NCBI GenBank assembly: GCA_022495995.1
Contig: JAFEMH010000926.1
Span: forward strand, 496,001-560,000
DNA: 64,000 bases
Direction: 5' to 3'
From: Adenophora triphylla var. japonica
Taxonomy: Eukaryota; Streptophyta; Magnoliopsida; Asterales; Campanulaceae
Shown piece by piece: positions 10,098 through 21,159 of this stretch. The notes beneath the pieces are model-generated. The model was not told the DNA's origin and did no database searches. It saw only the letters and a program-made list of their open reading frames with translations. Each line of letters opens with the position of its first letter. Position 1 is the stretch's first letter. The position numbers and the translations under genes were made by a program.

Positions 10098-10857
10098 GGT
10101 CGTCGACGACATCTAGCTCCCTTAAGGCGCCTACCTTGTGTTTCCGTGTGTAATTTTGTGAAAATTTGGAGTTTTTGAGAAATTGTAAGGGATACCTATA
10201 AATCCCGGTAGCTCGTTGTTTACTATAAAGTTATTTATGAAAGATCGTCGCTTTGTTGATTTTCTACTACACAAACTCTAGCACTTTAACCAAGTATAAA
10301 GGTTAGATGAAGCCAGACTTCATCGAATACATCTACTTTAACCAAGTATAAAGGTTAGACGAAGCCAGACTTCGTCGAATACATCTACTTTAACCAAGTA
10401 TAAAGGCTAGACGTCGCCAGACTTCGTCGATCGCTATAACGGCGTAGATGACTCGTCCATAAATTTTTGTCTACGAACAAAAATCTATTGACCTTCATAC
10501 TATTCCTACGAGCCATTGAGAAGTTGAGAAAATACAAGTTTGAACAAAGGTCGACCATATTAGGACGACCCACATTCTGGTCATCACTAACGACGACCAA
10601 TCATACTTGTCCTCAAACTTACTCGTCCAATAGGTTATCACATGCTATCTATGTTAACAAAGATTAACAAACAGAAAACAAAGGCATTAAATAACTTAAA
10701 CATAAAACAAACATTGTACGACCCCCTCTAGACAACGAGGAAACAGGTCAAGCTACATTACGAAAATTAAAAATTGTTTTGAGACTGTTTGGAACCACCA
10801 CCAAATAAAATGAAGCATTGTTTAAAAACATTACAAAACATCTCAAGAGAAAATCAA
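10098..10857 (+). other. Spacer between integrase and the antisense ORF, with tandem repeats
   Basis: This AT-rich stretch holds three tandem units of 52 bp at 10284-10435, each starting CTTTAACCAAGTATAAAGG and containing CCAGACTTCGTCGA. The rest is unstructured. Tat-type elements often carry such tandem repeats downstream of pol. Confidence 0.6.
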
Positions 10858-13351
10858 TCACTGGGGATCTGCACCGCCGGCGTTTGATGAAGCCGCATCA
10901 GGATCTGGGCCGTCTTCGATGAAATACTTGTAATATGCGTCAAAGTTGCCCGGGACGACAGGAGGAATAGGCCACTCGTCTCTTCCAGCTTTGGCGTCGT
11001 CCTCCCTGATGATGAGAAAATCATTGGCAGTATAGGGGACAAGGAGATGGACGGAGCGCGCTTCGTCGTCGTGAGCCTCTTCGGTGCAGAGGTCGGCTAA
11101 CTTCCGGACGGAGAGAAGATCTTTTATTGCAGGGTCCAGAAGAAGCCGCCTAGCCATATGTTTAGCCCCGTCTTTGAAGAACCCACTAGCATGAGTAGTG
11201 ACCATTTGAAGGCACTCAGAGCTTTTCTTAAAGTCGTCGACGGCGTCACGCCTGGCCTGGGCCAACTCAGCATCGCGGCTTACCTTCATCGTTTCAATTT
11301 GGGCCGTTGCCTTCTGAAGCCGATTTTCACAGACACGAAGACCGTCGGAGAGCACCTTAGAGTCGGCCTCAGCTTTGGTCTTCCCTTCCTTCAAGGCATC
11401 CATCTCCTTGAGAAGGTTATCTTTTTCATTAACCAAAAGCCTCAGCGGGCAAGAGTGAGCTCCCCAACATTGGTCTCTGCCTCCTTCAGTTTTTGCTCGG
11501 CCGTCCCTTTATCGCCGACGGCCTTCATTAGCTGTTCGTTGCCTCGAAGCTCGGCGTCCAGACACTCCCTATAACCCGCCGTCATGGCGTCCATCATCGA
11601 CGATAGCTGCGACGGTTAAAGTATTAGCACAAGTATAAAAAGACCGAGAAAAAATTACATCTTTAATGCGAAGTACCTCAGTTTGGATTAGCCCAAGACG
11701 GGCATGAAAGGTTTCAGGAGTAAGGTTGGCATCCTTCATCCTACGGCCGCCTCAACATCCCGTCCACGCCTTGTCGAGCCGTCCCCCAAAGAAGAGCGCA
11801 CTACCGTTCCTCTGCAGATATGGGATCCCAGTTATATGAGAGGCCTTGGCAATGGAGGCCGCCATCTCTTTGGCCTTGACCTTGGACAGGACCACCGTCG
11901 ACGAGCTGGGAGCATCAGCCTTTGGAGTAGATGGGTCCGACGCGCTGGGAGGGTCGACGAAATGACTTTTTCTCTTTTGGAGGCACGAGCGTCGGACTCG
12001 CGGAGCTCGGGGTTTGAATCAGTGCTCTCCACTTCAATACGCTCGGCCTCATCAGCAACGGCCATCTGAGCCCCAACAGTCTCCGCACTGGGAGGATCAA
12101 TCTCCATACCAATTGCCCTCTCGGGTGCATCAACAACGGCCTGACGGCCTCCAGTGTTCAATCCTTCAACGCCGGCTCCCTTTCAATCACGGGATAGCAC
12201 TGTAAGGGTCCTTGGGAAGTTGCTCGTTCCTCGTCGTCCGCTTCTCTTGACGATCGAGAATAGCGCGTGTCGCAGCCCTCTCCTTCTTCTTGGTCCCCCG
12301 GTCACTAGCTCTGACGGCTCCGTCCATGATCCTCGCTTCGATTCTATCTACGTCCCCTTGGGTAAGTACTGCAAAACAACCAAGGAAAAAGAGGTTAGTC
12401 TTTACTAACGACGAGACGAGCAAAGAGCAAAATTAAAAAGATAGCAGGAGCCCAACCCCCATTCATCTCAAGATTTTCACAACTTTCTTCAAGACGACCA
12501 GTCCGCGCCGTCGCACAATTCAAACAGTTGTCTTTAAAAACAAACTCCTGGTGGACGACCCAGTCAGGATAGCGGGCATCCAAATCAATCTGCACTAAAG
12601 GATCAGGCCCTATAGACGGCTTGGACATCATGCCAGCCCGGATGTATCTCCATTGTGAGGCCTCTATGTCTTTATATGAGACCCATCCAAGGTCTAACAA
12701 GTTGTCAATCTTTCCCTTCAGCTCGTCGGCCCACGGAGCTTGGAAGATATGCTTATCACCGATCGCGGTTGCCCTCTGGGAATGGAAACTGCCACCCTAC
12801 TCGGCTCTCCACCAATATCAAGTGGTTCTCCCATCCATACACCTTACTCGGAATATCCAGGAAGAAATTCCGTGCGTTCCTGACCGAGGACACACTAACC
12901 GTCGTCTTCCCTTTGGCGGTATTCCGGACCGTCCTATAGTATCGACGGAACACTTTGTTGCATGGCTCGTAGCCAAGAAGTCTGCATACGATGGCAAACC
13001 CGGATAAAATTCTCGACGGTGTTGGGCGCCGACTTCCATGGGCACACAAGCGGAGTCCTCCAGGAATTCGTTGATGAAGGGGTCTAGAGGCAGTCTTAGA
13101 CCGAGCTCAAACTGTTTGTAAAAGAAGCCCACCTTCTCCTTACTGGTCACTAAGGAATGGCGACGGGGCTCATACTCTGTCAAGCTGAGATGTTCCAACT
13201 TGTAGGTCGAAGCCTGAACCCTAAACGAGCCTCGTAGGGCGTCGATCATTTGCTTTCCGACGTCCCGTTTCCCCGAGCTCAATTTTGGGCACGGCCCATC
13301 TTCCTCTTGCTCCGCCTCCAAACTCACCGTCGTGCGATCCAACTTGTACAA
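10858..13351 (-). pseudogene. Antisense additional ORF (aORF) of the Tat element
   Basis: It reads opposite to pol. The 5' part (13351-12818) contains FYKQFELGLRLPLDPFINEF, the plant-transposon-protein-like motif seen in aORFs of Tat elements and related host genes. A frameshift near 13000 continues the protein as SRILSGFAIVCRLLGYEP and FFLDIPSKVYGWE. Further blocks lie at 12700-12395 and 12161-11832. The 3' part (about 11606-10858) is a charged coiled-coil region (KDNLLKEMDALKEGK and following) broken by a frameshift near 11445. A plausible GT-AG intron of 70 bp occupies 11607-11676. Function is unknown; the domain has been suggested to be captured from host genes. The exact exon structure is inferred. 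Confidence 0.65.
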
Positions 13352-14351
13352 ATGTGTGGTAAGCCTTGACCAGTCTGCTCACCCCTAGCACTTGTGCTAG
13401 GCTCGTTGCTTCGGGCCTACATGTTCAGACGCCCGTCGTGATCCATCTCTACAAAACAAGGGGGTAAAAGAGGGGAATCGCCTAACATTCGTAGGCGACG
13501 ACCTACCTAGTGGCGACCTAGATTCCCTACAACCAAGGCCCTAATTGAATCACGACGGGACAAGGAATAGTGGGTTACGATGTGGGTGGGCAAGTCGTTC
13601 ATTGACACGAAAGGAGTTACCATTGGGTCACCGTCCTCAAAATCCCCTAGGATTTCTCCCTCTCGGGAACCCCAAGGGCTCATCCTCAAAGTTAAACTTC
13701 CCAGGGATCAAGAACACTCAGACAAGGGAATTTCCCTCCAAATCCCCTTAGCACACTTATAAACCCTTTGATTCAACCCAAAGCCAAACTTGACACCTCT
13801 CTCGAAACTGATGGTCCTTGGTCCCATTTGATTAACCTCTACAAACCCAATGAAAAAACCCAGAAAATGAAGAACAGATGAAGAAATTACCTGTTTCTGG
13901 GCTTGAGGATGGTTTTTCCGATGAGTTCGCCGGTGGTAGATCGAAGAAACTCCTAATCCAAGCTGCCGGATTATCTAACGGTGGTGAAGCCAGGACACTG
14001 CAATATCGCCGGAAAATGTGTACACGGTGGTCGGAAATCGCCTCTCTTGTGTTGCTCTCACTGATCAAAGTTTGGAAAGTTTGAAATGAGGGAAAAAGAA
14101 GGTTTTTATATTGGGGGAATATGAACGGTTCATTCCTGGGGAAACCAAACGGCGCAATGAGTAGGGGCATTAAATACCCTCTGCAACTTCCGAGGCACCT
14201 GTCCCATCAGAGGACACGTGGCGATTGAAGAAGAGATCTCAGCCACCCACGTCACCTATGCTGACGTCACCACAATTCAAAATTCAAATTGACGGTCGTA
14301 CGGGTTGCTCTGGAGGGAAAATAACAACTCCCGGCTCGTCGAGACGACCAT
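13352..14351. other. Leader and upstream region of the antisense ORF
   Basis: There is no convincing coding sequence. On the minus strand this is where a promoter and 5' leader for the antisense ORF would lie. Short open frames at 13507-13689 and 13832-14170 lack recognisable domains. CGTCG-rich motifs like those of the LTR occur toward the right end. Confidence 0.4.
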
Positions 14352-14365
14352 GAGTTGGGGGCCAC
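14352..14365 (+). other. Polypurine tract of the Tat element
   Basis: GAGTTGGGGGCCAC lies directly before the 3' LTR start (TGAACGG at 14366). A G-rich tract abutting the LTR is the plus-strand primer site used in reverse transcription of gypsy elements. Confidence 0.7.
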
Positions 14366-15321
14366 TGAACGGAATAATCTGTGACGGGCCGAGCCCAACG
14401 TTTACTACGAGCCCGGGGGGCCCAATAGGCCCACCAAGAGACCAACTACGAAGCATCAGATCAAGGCCTTGGGCCATGGCCCGTCTAACACTGGTTGGCC
14501 GTCGTCGCCACTGAGCGACCAGGCCATCCAAACGACGAGCCATCAGATCATTAATGGAGAGGCGAACTCCCAGCTCGTCGTCACACCACCGTGACCGTCC
14601 TTCAACCGGACGAATCTTCCTTCGACCCCAACTGGCACTCATCCAAGAAGAGTAAGCGTCGTCATTGAACGGCTCGTCGTCATTGAACGACTCGTCGTCA
14701 TTGAACGACCAACTCTCTCTCTCTCTCGGCGAGTCATAACTCAAGGAGACGACCCAACTGGGCGTATAGTTCCAGGTCGTCTCCTCTATTAAGCTTCCTC
14801 AACAAGCTTAGTGAATTAGCTAATTTGGGATAATGACAGACTGCAAAGTGCCTCGTTATATGTGCAATCATGCATTCAGTAATAACTACAAAAGGTACAG
14901 AGGTTGACTTTCCCTTATAAGGCAAACTACTTATCAGATGTCAGGTGTTGCAGTGTCCTTACATAGACGGACCAATGCCGGCGCGACACGTGTACACCTA
15001 GGAGATGAAGCTGATCCTACGGCTGGCATCAATCCAATCCAACGGTTCTGGTAAAAACCCTAATACCACCTTTCCTACTATAAATAAGAGAGTAATAACG
15101 TGGAACAAGGTAATGCTTTTCTGCATATTTCCATACTCACGCACTCTATAGTATTTTGCACCATATTTCCAGACCATAATCTTACTCTCACGCCGGAGGG
15201 GCTTGCCGGAAGACCCCCGGCGCAGTTTCACCCTTTATTTCTGGTGCTGTGCAGATCCGGAGCTAGCTCAATCTTTCGCTGGACACAAGAACTGAGCTTG
15301 GCACGCTTTCCTGCGCGATCA
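14366..15321 (+). repeat. 3' LTR of the Tat element
   Basis: At 956 bp this is the unduplicated form. Start and end match the 5' LTR, and TSD TGTCT follows at 15322. Differences from the 5' LTR are few and cluster around 14510-14600 and 14835-14850. Confidence 0.9.
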
Positions 15322-15326
15322 TGTCT

Positions 15327-15639
15327 AAATAATTGCCTTTTATAAAAGTTTCTTAAAAAAAATAATGAGATTTACGTATGAAATATGTAAACGTAGATAT
15401 ACATACATTTATAAATATGGAGTGTTTTGCAAATTAACAAGTCCAATTAATAAAGAAATTGAATTTGATTACTAAATGGTAAATGGTGGATTATGTTTTA
15501 AAAAAGTTATTTTTATAATAAATGTGTATATTGATTTGTTATATATGATTCAATAAGTTTGAATATATATAAAAATCAAAATAAAATCAAATCAATGAAA
15601 ATCAAGTTTTGATGTTAAATTCATGTAAGTGAATAAATG
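15327..15639. other. AT-rich intergenic DNA
   Basis: I see no element ends, RNA gene or coding sequence here. Confidence 0.5.
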
Positions 15640-16275
15640 AAAATCAAGTATTGATGTCAAATTCATGTAAGGTTGTATCCTGTATGTTTGAATAGCCTGA
15701 AAAATATGAACAAACACGTAAACTAAGCCGGGACTTCACCGGCGAAGACCCTCCGGCGTGAGAGTAAGTATTTGTGTGATATAGAGAGCAAATCAATTGA
15801 CAAGAGTTGAAAGTCAAAAAATGTGTTACCAAAATAATGTGAATAATGACTTGTATTTATAGGTGTAGGATATATAGTCCATCTTTGAATAAGAAAACGT
15901 GTGAGAGAAAGTTATAATCCTAGTTGTCTTATAACTAACCACAATTCTTGTTTGAGTAGGATTAGATATTTTCCTTTTGTAAGTGTGCATCGGAGGCAAG
16001 CTCCTCGGCATATAAAGCTTGGTCGACATGATGAACGCCGAGGAAGAGGGGAGTAAGGATAGGAAAGCCCATTTCCTTGTCCTGGATATATGGTGATCGA
16101 GGAAGGTCTCCTCGTCTTTTGATGAAGCCCTCGTCGGCTTTGATGAATGTCTTGCTCGGTATAAGAGAGTGTGCCTTGTCGGCATACAAGAATTCAGTGT
16201 CTTATTCATTGTTCGCTCTGCTATATCTAGGTCAACATAGTGGGAAATGGCGAGTAGGCATGACGAGCTTAGGTA
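15640..16275 (-). mobile_element. Decayed Tat-like LTR in reverse orientation
   Basis: On the minus strand, CTTACTCTCACGCCGGAGGG followed by a CCGGCGAAG-type segment (about 15735-15770) matches the motif CTTACTCTCACGCCGGAGG in the LTR at about 7248-7266. A TATA-like TATAAATA precedes it at the equivalent place (about 15855). The rest is too diverged to bound. The 180-codon minus-strand frame across it has no recognisable domain. Confidence 0.5.
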
Positions 16276-16280
16276 GAAAA

Positions 16281-16524
16281 TATTAAGGATATTAAGGAAT
16301 CTCCTCCTAAAGTTTCCTAAAGTTATTTGTTTGACTTTCTCTATATTATTCATTGTCAATATTCTCATTAGAATAGGATGATTAGAATAAGGAAACTTCT
16401 TCTCCTTATTAAAATAGGATGATTAGAATAAGGAAACTCCTTCTCCTTATTAGAATAGGACTCTCTCTTGTATCTATATTAAGAGTTTGTGAATAAACAA
16501 CCTAAGAGTTTTCTAAATCTCACA
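16281..16524 (+). repeat. 5' LTR of Copia-1
   Basis: It is 244 bp, starting TATTAAGGATATT and ending AATCTCACA. The first TG appears to have become TA in both LTRs. It contains repeated AGAATAAGGAAACT-CTTCTCCTTATT inverted blocks. The 3' LTR matches except for an extra segment and its insertions. Confidence 0.75.
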
Positions 16525-16535
16525 TGATATCAGAG
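16525..16535 (+). other. Primer binding site of Copia-1
   Basis: TGATATCAGAG follows the LTR directly. It is the initiator-tRNA-Met type site (TGGTATCAGAG) with one G-to-A change. Confidence 0.7.
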
Positions 16536-16558
16536 ATTCAAAGATTCATAGTCTAAAT

Positions 16559-19319
16559 TGTGAGCACCCCAACCCGGAACCTAAAGCGTGTCCCGAGTTG
16601 GAGAGGCTCAATCTAAGAAAAACCATCTTATATTTTTAAAACATTTATTTGCCTTTAAAGGAAAACCACTTTTCAAACTTCCAAATAAAAATCAATTGAT
16701 AATATCTCTACTTAGAGGAAATCCAACCACAACTTTACTAAACCGTAATATGATCAATTACATTGGAAACCTTAATTAACATTTGTTTAACAAAAGGGTT
16801 TTCCATACAAATTATACAAGAGGAATACTTAACCAATACTCCTAATAACCCACTCCTATACTTAACTTGTCAAGCCCCAAAAGCAAAAGTTCACAATGAA
16901 ATTCCCGGCCTCACGGGTTCGGGTCACCTGTCTCGGAATCTAAAACAGTAAAGGGAGAGGGGTGAGAATAAATCTCAATGAGCTATTATGATATGCAGCA
17001 AGATGCCAAACAAAGTGCAACACATAGCATGGTAGCACATAACACATTATAAAAGCGGTAAACACCTTACGTTACCTCATTTTACCTTTTTCCCGTCTCG
17101 AACAATAAGTCGTACAACGTGGGAGTAAAACTCCACTCTTTGGTGAATTGCCTCCAAAGCACATTCACCTCTTATAGGTCTCATGCCCCTAGATCCATAT
17201 AAGAAAGGATACCTATATTAGAGTATCCAACAATAATCTCGTCCCTCCTTACAACGATCGCAACAGGTCTGTAAAGCTTTTTGGGTCAATACAGTCGTTA
17301 GCACAGCCCCACTCTGTGGCCACAGAGTGGGGAAGGGTCACCGGTATGACGAACCTTCAATCACTTATTGAACAAATCAATAATTGATTGAAATCCATCA
17401 TACCCACCCGAACATAAACACGCTCAAGCACATAATAGATACTTGAGATAATCCACAAAACGGGATAACAACATAATAACATGGTAATGTATACTCATGC
17501 TAAATAGAGCCATAGTACAACAATTCATGTAATACACAATGCATAATATCATTAATGCATATGAACTCAATTAAGGTAACAATATAACCACATAATCCAC
17601 ACCGGGATACAATACAATCATGTACCAATTAATCCACACCGGAATACAACACAACAACTTGCCAAATAATTCATAATTGGGATACAATATAACAATAGGC
17701 CAAATAGTCCACCCTTGGAACGTCAAAGTATTCACATAATCAAAAATTTCACAATTGGGATAACCATGCTACAATAATACATATACCAGTAACAAATAGT
17801 GTAACCTATAGTTCTTAACATTATTCAAGCTAACTACCAAGGGTATGGGAGCTGGTAAAGTCACCAAGTACCATAAACCAATCTTACGAAGTCGTTACTC
17901 AACCTTGAATAAATCTTATTAAAAGTGCAAGACCTACTTCCCAAGTTTGGACCACTTTCCGGGCAATATTTAACTACTCCTACAATTCCATTTTGACCAA
18001 ACAAAAGGTCATGGCCAAGCCAAGGTATCCTACTCTAACTCAGGTTAAAGAGGATCAATTTGTATCCGGGTTGATTAGGTTCTACTAATTTATATTGGTT
18101 GGGAGTCATGTCACTACGTTGTTGGTGAATCAATAAGAAAAGAATTTAAGGAAGTTCTGCAACATGGGCGACCGCCCTAACCACTTGGGCGACCGCCCAA
18201 GTGGGTTTTTAAAATGAACCAAGATACTGCCCTCATGGGCGACCGCACAAGGTGACTTGGGCGACCGCCCAAGAAGGAAGATAAGGCACTCAACTTTCTG
18301 TCTACATGGGCGGCCGCTCAAGCCCCCATGGGCGACCGCCCAAGCTACGATTCAGCCTTGCCCAGGATTCAAACTCCAATCTTCCTATGTTCTTCCCCTT
18401 AATCAATCTTTCCCATTTTCTTAAGTATTCAAGAAGTAGATCCCAACTGTTTTACTACCTTATTCTAAATCACTTAGCCCCAAAATAACATAAACCTAAT
18501 TTATTTACCACTAATCTTTCCACCCATTTCACTACCACAATTAAATTTTAACCTTCTAAATCTAACTCCACCCATTTCTTATATTCTAAATCAACTTCTA
18601 AGAACAAGAGTATCCTTCTTTGCCATTTACCAATCTCCCAACTTCAAATAGGCTTCCAAAGCATTTACAAAATTATCATCACAACAAGAACAACAAATAG
18701 AGTTCATGAACATTCATAAGAAGGGAAATCATAACAACTCACCTTGGAATAGGAGATGGATTAAGGATTTCTTGAGCTTGATAAACTCCCCTAGAAGCCC
18801 CGATCACAAAAGTACTCCCGGTTTAGAAAATGGATGAGGATTCAACTCTCTAAGGACTTGGAAAGAGAGGTAGTTTGGAAGAGGCTTCCATGGCTTGGAG
18901 AAAGAATAAGAAGAAAATGAAGAAGGAGGAAGGAGAGTGAGGAGGATGATGGAGGGGGTGGGGAAAAGTGAGGAGGTAAGATGAGGGAGAGGAGAGTGGG
19001 ACACTTGGGGATTTGGAGTGAAGAGGGAATTGGCCCCCCTCTTCTAAAGGCTTTCAACAACAAATTAAATCATTCCCCCTAAATATTTATTCTACTCATT
19101 TTAACCTCCTCTCACTATTTATCTATTTTCTATTTTTATTATTCTCCATGGTTCTTATTTAATATCCAATAAATTCTCAAGAGGTTCCAAATTCACTTTT
19201 CACCCAAATTATCTTAAATTAAGAATTTAAAGACATAATCGAACACATAAAATAAATATAAATATTAAAAGCATTTAATATAATATTAAAGATTGATGCC
19301 TAGGGTTGGGGTCGTTACA
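16559..19319 (-). repeat. Array LTR 1 (leftmost)
   Basis: It is 2,761 bp. It carries the GGGCGACCGCCC cluster in its cleanest form and resembles LTR 5 in that cluster more than LTRs 2-4. It is flanked on the left by target duplication TAAAT. The pyrimidine-rich short frames in it are not credible genes. Confidence 0.9.
18160..18345 (-). repeat. Cluster of palindromic GGGCGACCGCCC motifs in LTR 1
   Basis: Six related motifs lie within about 185 bp, including CTTGGGCGACCGCCCAAG, whose arms pair around a 2-nt centre. Equivalent clusters occur in the other four LTRs and, with the same motif and relative place, in the solo LTR at 57350-57535. The conservation suggests a protein-binding or RNA-structure role, but no function is shown. 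Confidence 0.6.
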
Positions 19320-19336
19320 CTCACTCCCCCTTAAAG
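19320..19336 (-). other. Polypurine tract of array unit 1
   Basis: On the minus strand this reads CTTTAAGGGGGAGTGAG, ending at the LTR start TGTAACGACC. The same tract is present at 25162, 31004 and 36842. Confidence 0.75.
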
Positions 19337-21159
19337 AAAATTCGTCCCGAATTTGATTGTCATTTACCCTAAGGTTCACACTAGCAAAGGTTACCTTTCA
19401 TACATTCTAACTTAATATTTTTAATTAGATTTCTCAATGGCATGATTTTACTATACACTTTCACGACTCGAATACTCTAAGACTTCCATTCTCAATTAGT
19501 CTCATCAATGCTATGATTCTTTCCAAGATTCTAATTTCATTAATAATGTGATATTACAACTTAATATTCCGAGAATACCATACCATCATCACTAACCCGA
19601 ATTTCACGACCTCAAAGAAGTATATTTAAATCAAAAGTATTATATCTTATGTTACCCAATACATTACGACATTACATTTAAACTTCCAACGCTCAATAAG
19701 CTACTCTAAGTCGGTCTCTAAGTCAGATCACCAATCTTTTCTAAAACTTCAATGAATTAACAAACTTTGGCGCTAAATTACCTTAGGCCTAGCTTCACTA
19801 ACCTCATCCCGACAAATTGGAGATCGATAATATCTCCCTGAACCACGCCTCATACGATTTTATCTCAAAGCTAGGATGATACCTGCTATTTACGCAAACT
19901 CGCTAAGGTTAATTAAACTTCTCAAGTTGAAAGGAAATCCGTCACACAATATAACCTAATCCTCAAGAATTTGGGTAGTCTTCTAATTTCTTCCTTTCGA
20001 CTAACTTAATTCTCCAACTCTAGGATCGGTAACAACTCTCAAAGGAAGCTTCAAAAAGATAAGGTACCTGCTTAAATACGCAACACAAGTGTAGCTACTC
20101 CCGAGTAGAAGATAAGAAAATCTCACTTATCTAAGTCAAACTCCTCAAAGCCTACGTTATCACTTTCCCATTTCGTATCATATCATAATCTAATCTTCCT
20201 TTAATGCACCTTAAAATTTCACACAGCCCTCACATCCGTTAAGTAAGGTAAGGATCGAATCGATAGCCAATCTAATTTCCATCTCTGTCAATATAATTCA
20301 TACTTATTACATCCTACACCATTTATACATCCTTTAAATTTAATTAAAGCAACGATCTTTCATTTCTTAAGAATTCCTTAAATCTCTTCGATAGCATTTG
20401 CCAACTCAAAGATCACGGACTCAACCCTCACAAGATCCATGGTAACATCCGGGTTTAAGACTATAGAACCCAAAAATTTGAAATCCTCTCGAGCCAACTC
20501 ATACTAGCCGAACTTTGCATACAGGGACTCCTCACAAGGAAATCATTAACCCGACTCTCAAATTATTTTCACGATCTTCCCAAACTTTAATTAACAAGGA
20601 GATCATCAATCCTAATCACCCTAAAGCCATCAAAATAAGGCTTAAAAATTCTGCTTATCATACTTAGAATAAACACATACGATACCTTGATGAAAATACA
20701 ATTATCATCTACTCACAACTAGCACGAAAATTTTCCGGAAAGACTTCTTATGCAAGTCTAACACCAACCAAATACTTTTTACACTTTTTAACCAACATTT
20801 TTCTGGCTTACGCGCATATATAACAAGAATACCATATAAAGGTTTATCTATATCAAATACCAATAAAATCAAATTGGGTATAGAAAAGGAGACTCACTTA
20901 TTATGACAAATCTACTAATACACAACCACTACTTAACCCTCCAGGTCAAGTATATCTCAAAATCATAATTTAATAATTATACTAATTCAACCGCCAATAC
21001 AAGCTCAGCCATAACCACATCATCGTCGTGGTAAACCAAAGGAGGTTCGAGGTATTCTCTCATAAGAGCGTAATCCTCCAACAATAAAACAATTTCTCAA
21101 CAATGTATGTCACATATAAGCAAAAGGTGATGCCAAACATAAATGATATGCAACAGGAT
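19337..21159 (-). other. Non-coding 3' part of array internal region 1
   Basis: About 1.8 kb of AT-rich sequence takes the place normally held by pol. I found no protease, RT, RNase H or integrase motif in any frame. The equivalent stretches in the other units (25179-26997, 31021-32840, 36859-38699) are nearly identical and equally without pol. Confidence 0.65.

Larger units (their letters stand above)
5851..15321 (+). mobile_element. Ty3/gypsy LTR retrotransposon of the Tat type, internally deleted
   Basis: The element is 9,471 bp and is flanked by the 5-bp duplication TGTCT (5846-5850 and 15322-15326). Both LTRs start TGAACGGAATAATC and end GCGCGATCA. The order inside is: RT remnant, Ty3 RNase H, a second archaeal-type RNase H, integrase, a tandem-repeat spacer, and an antisense ORF. 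The dual RNase H and antisense ORF are Tat-lineage traits. Gag, protease and the N-terminal half of RT are missing: the 5' LTR runs within about 20 bp into the RT motif MPFGLKNAGATYQR. Several frameshifts break pol. It is non-autonomous in its present state. Confidence 0.9.

Noticed and set aside
11158..11574. 138-codon plus-strand frame
   Set aside because: Shadow of the antisense coiled-coil ORF on the opposite strand.
15826..16368. 180-codon minus-strand frame
   Set aside because: No recognisable domain, and it crosses from a decayed LTR into the Copia-1 LTR, so it cannot be an ancestral gene.
18130..18321. LGRSPK-repeat frame (also in the solo LTR at 57332-57595)
   Set aside because: The repeats follow from the DNA palindrome CTTGGGCGGTCGCCC; frame and length are not conserved between LTRs, so DNA or RNA structure is the simpler explanation.
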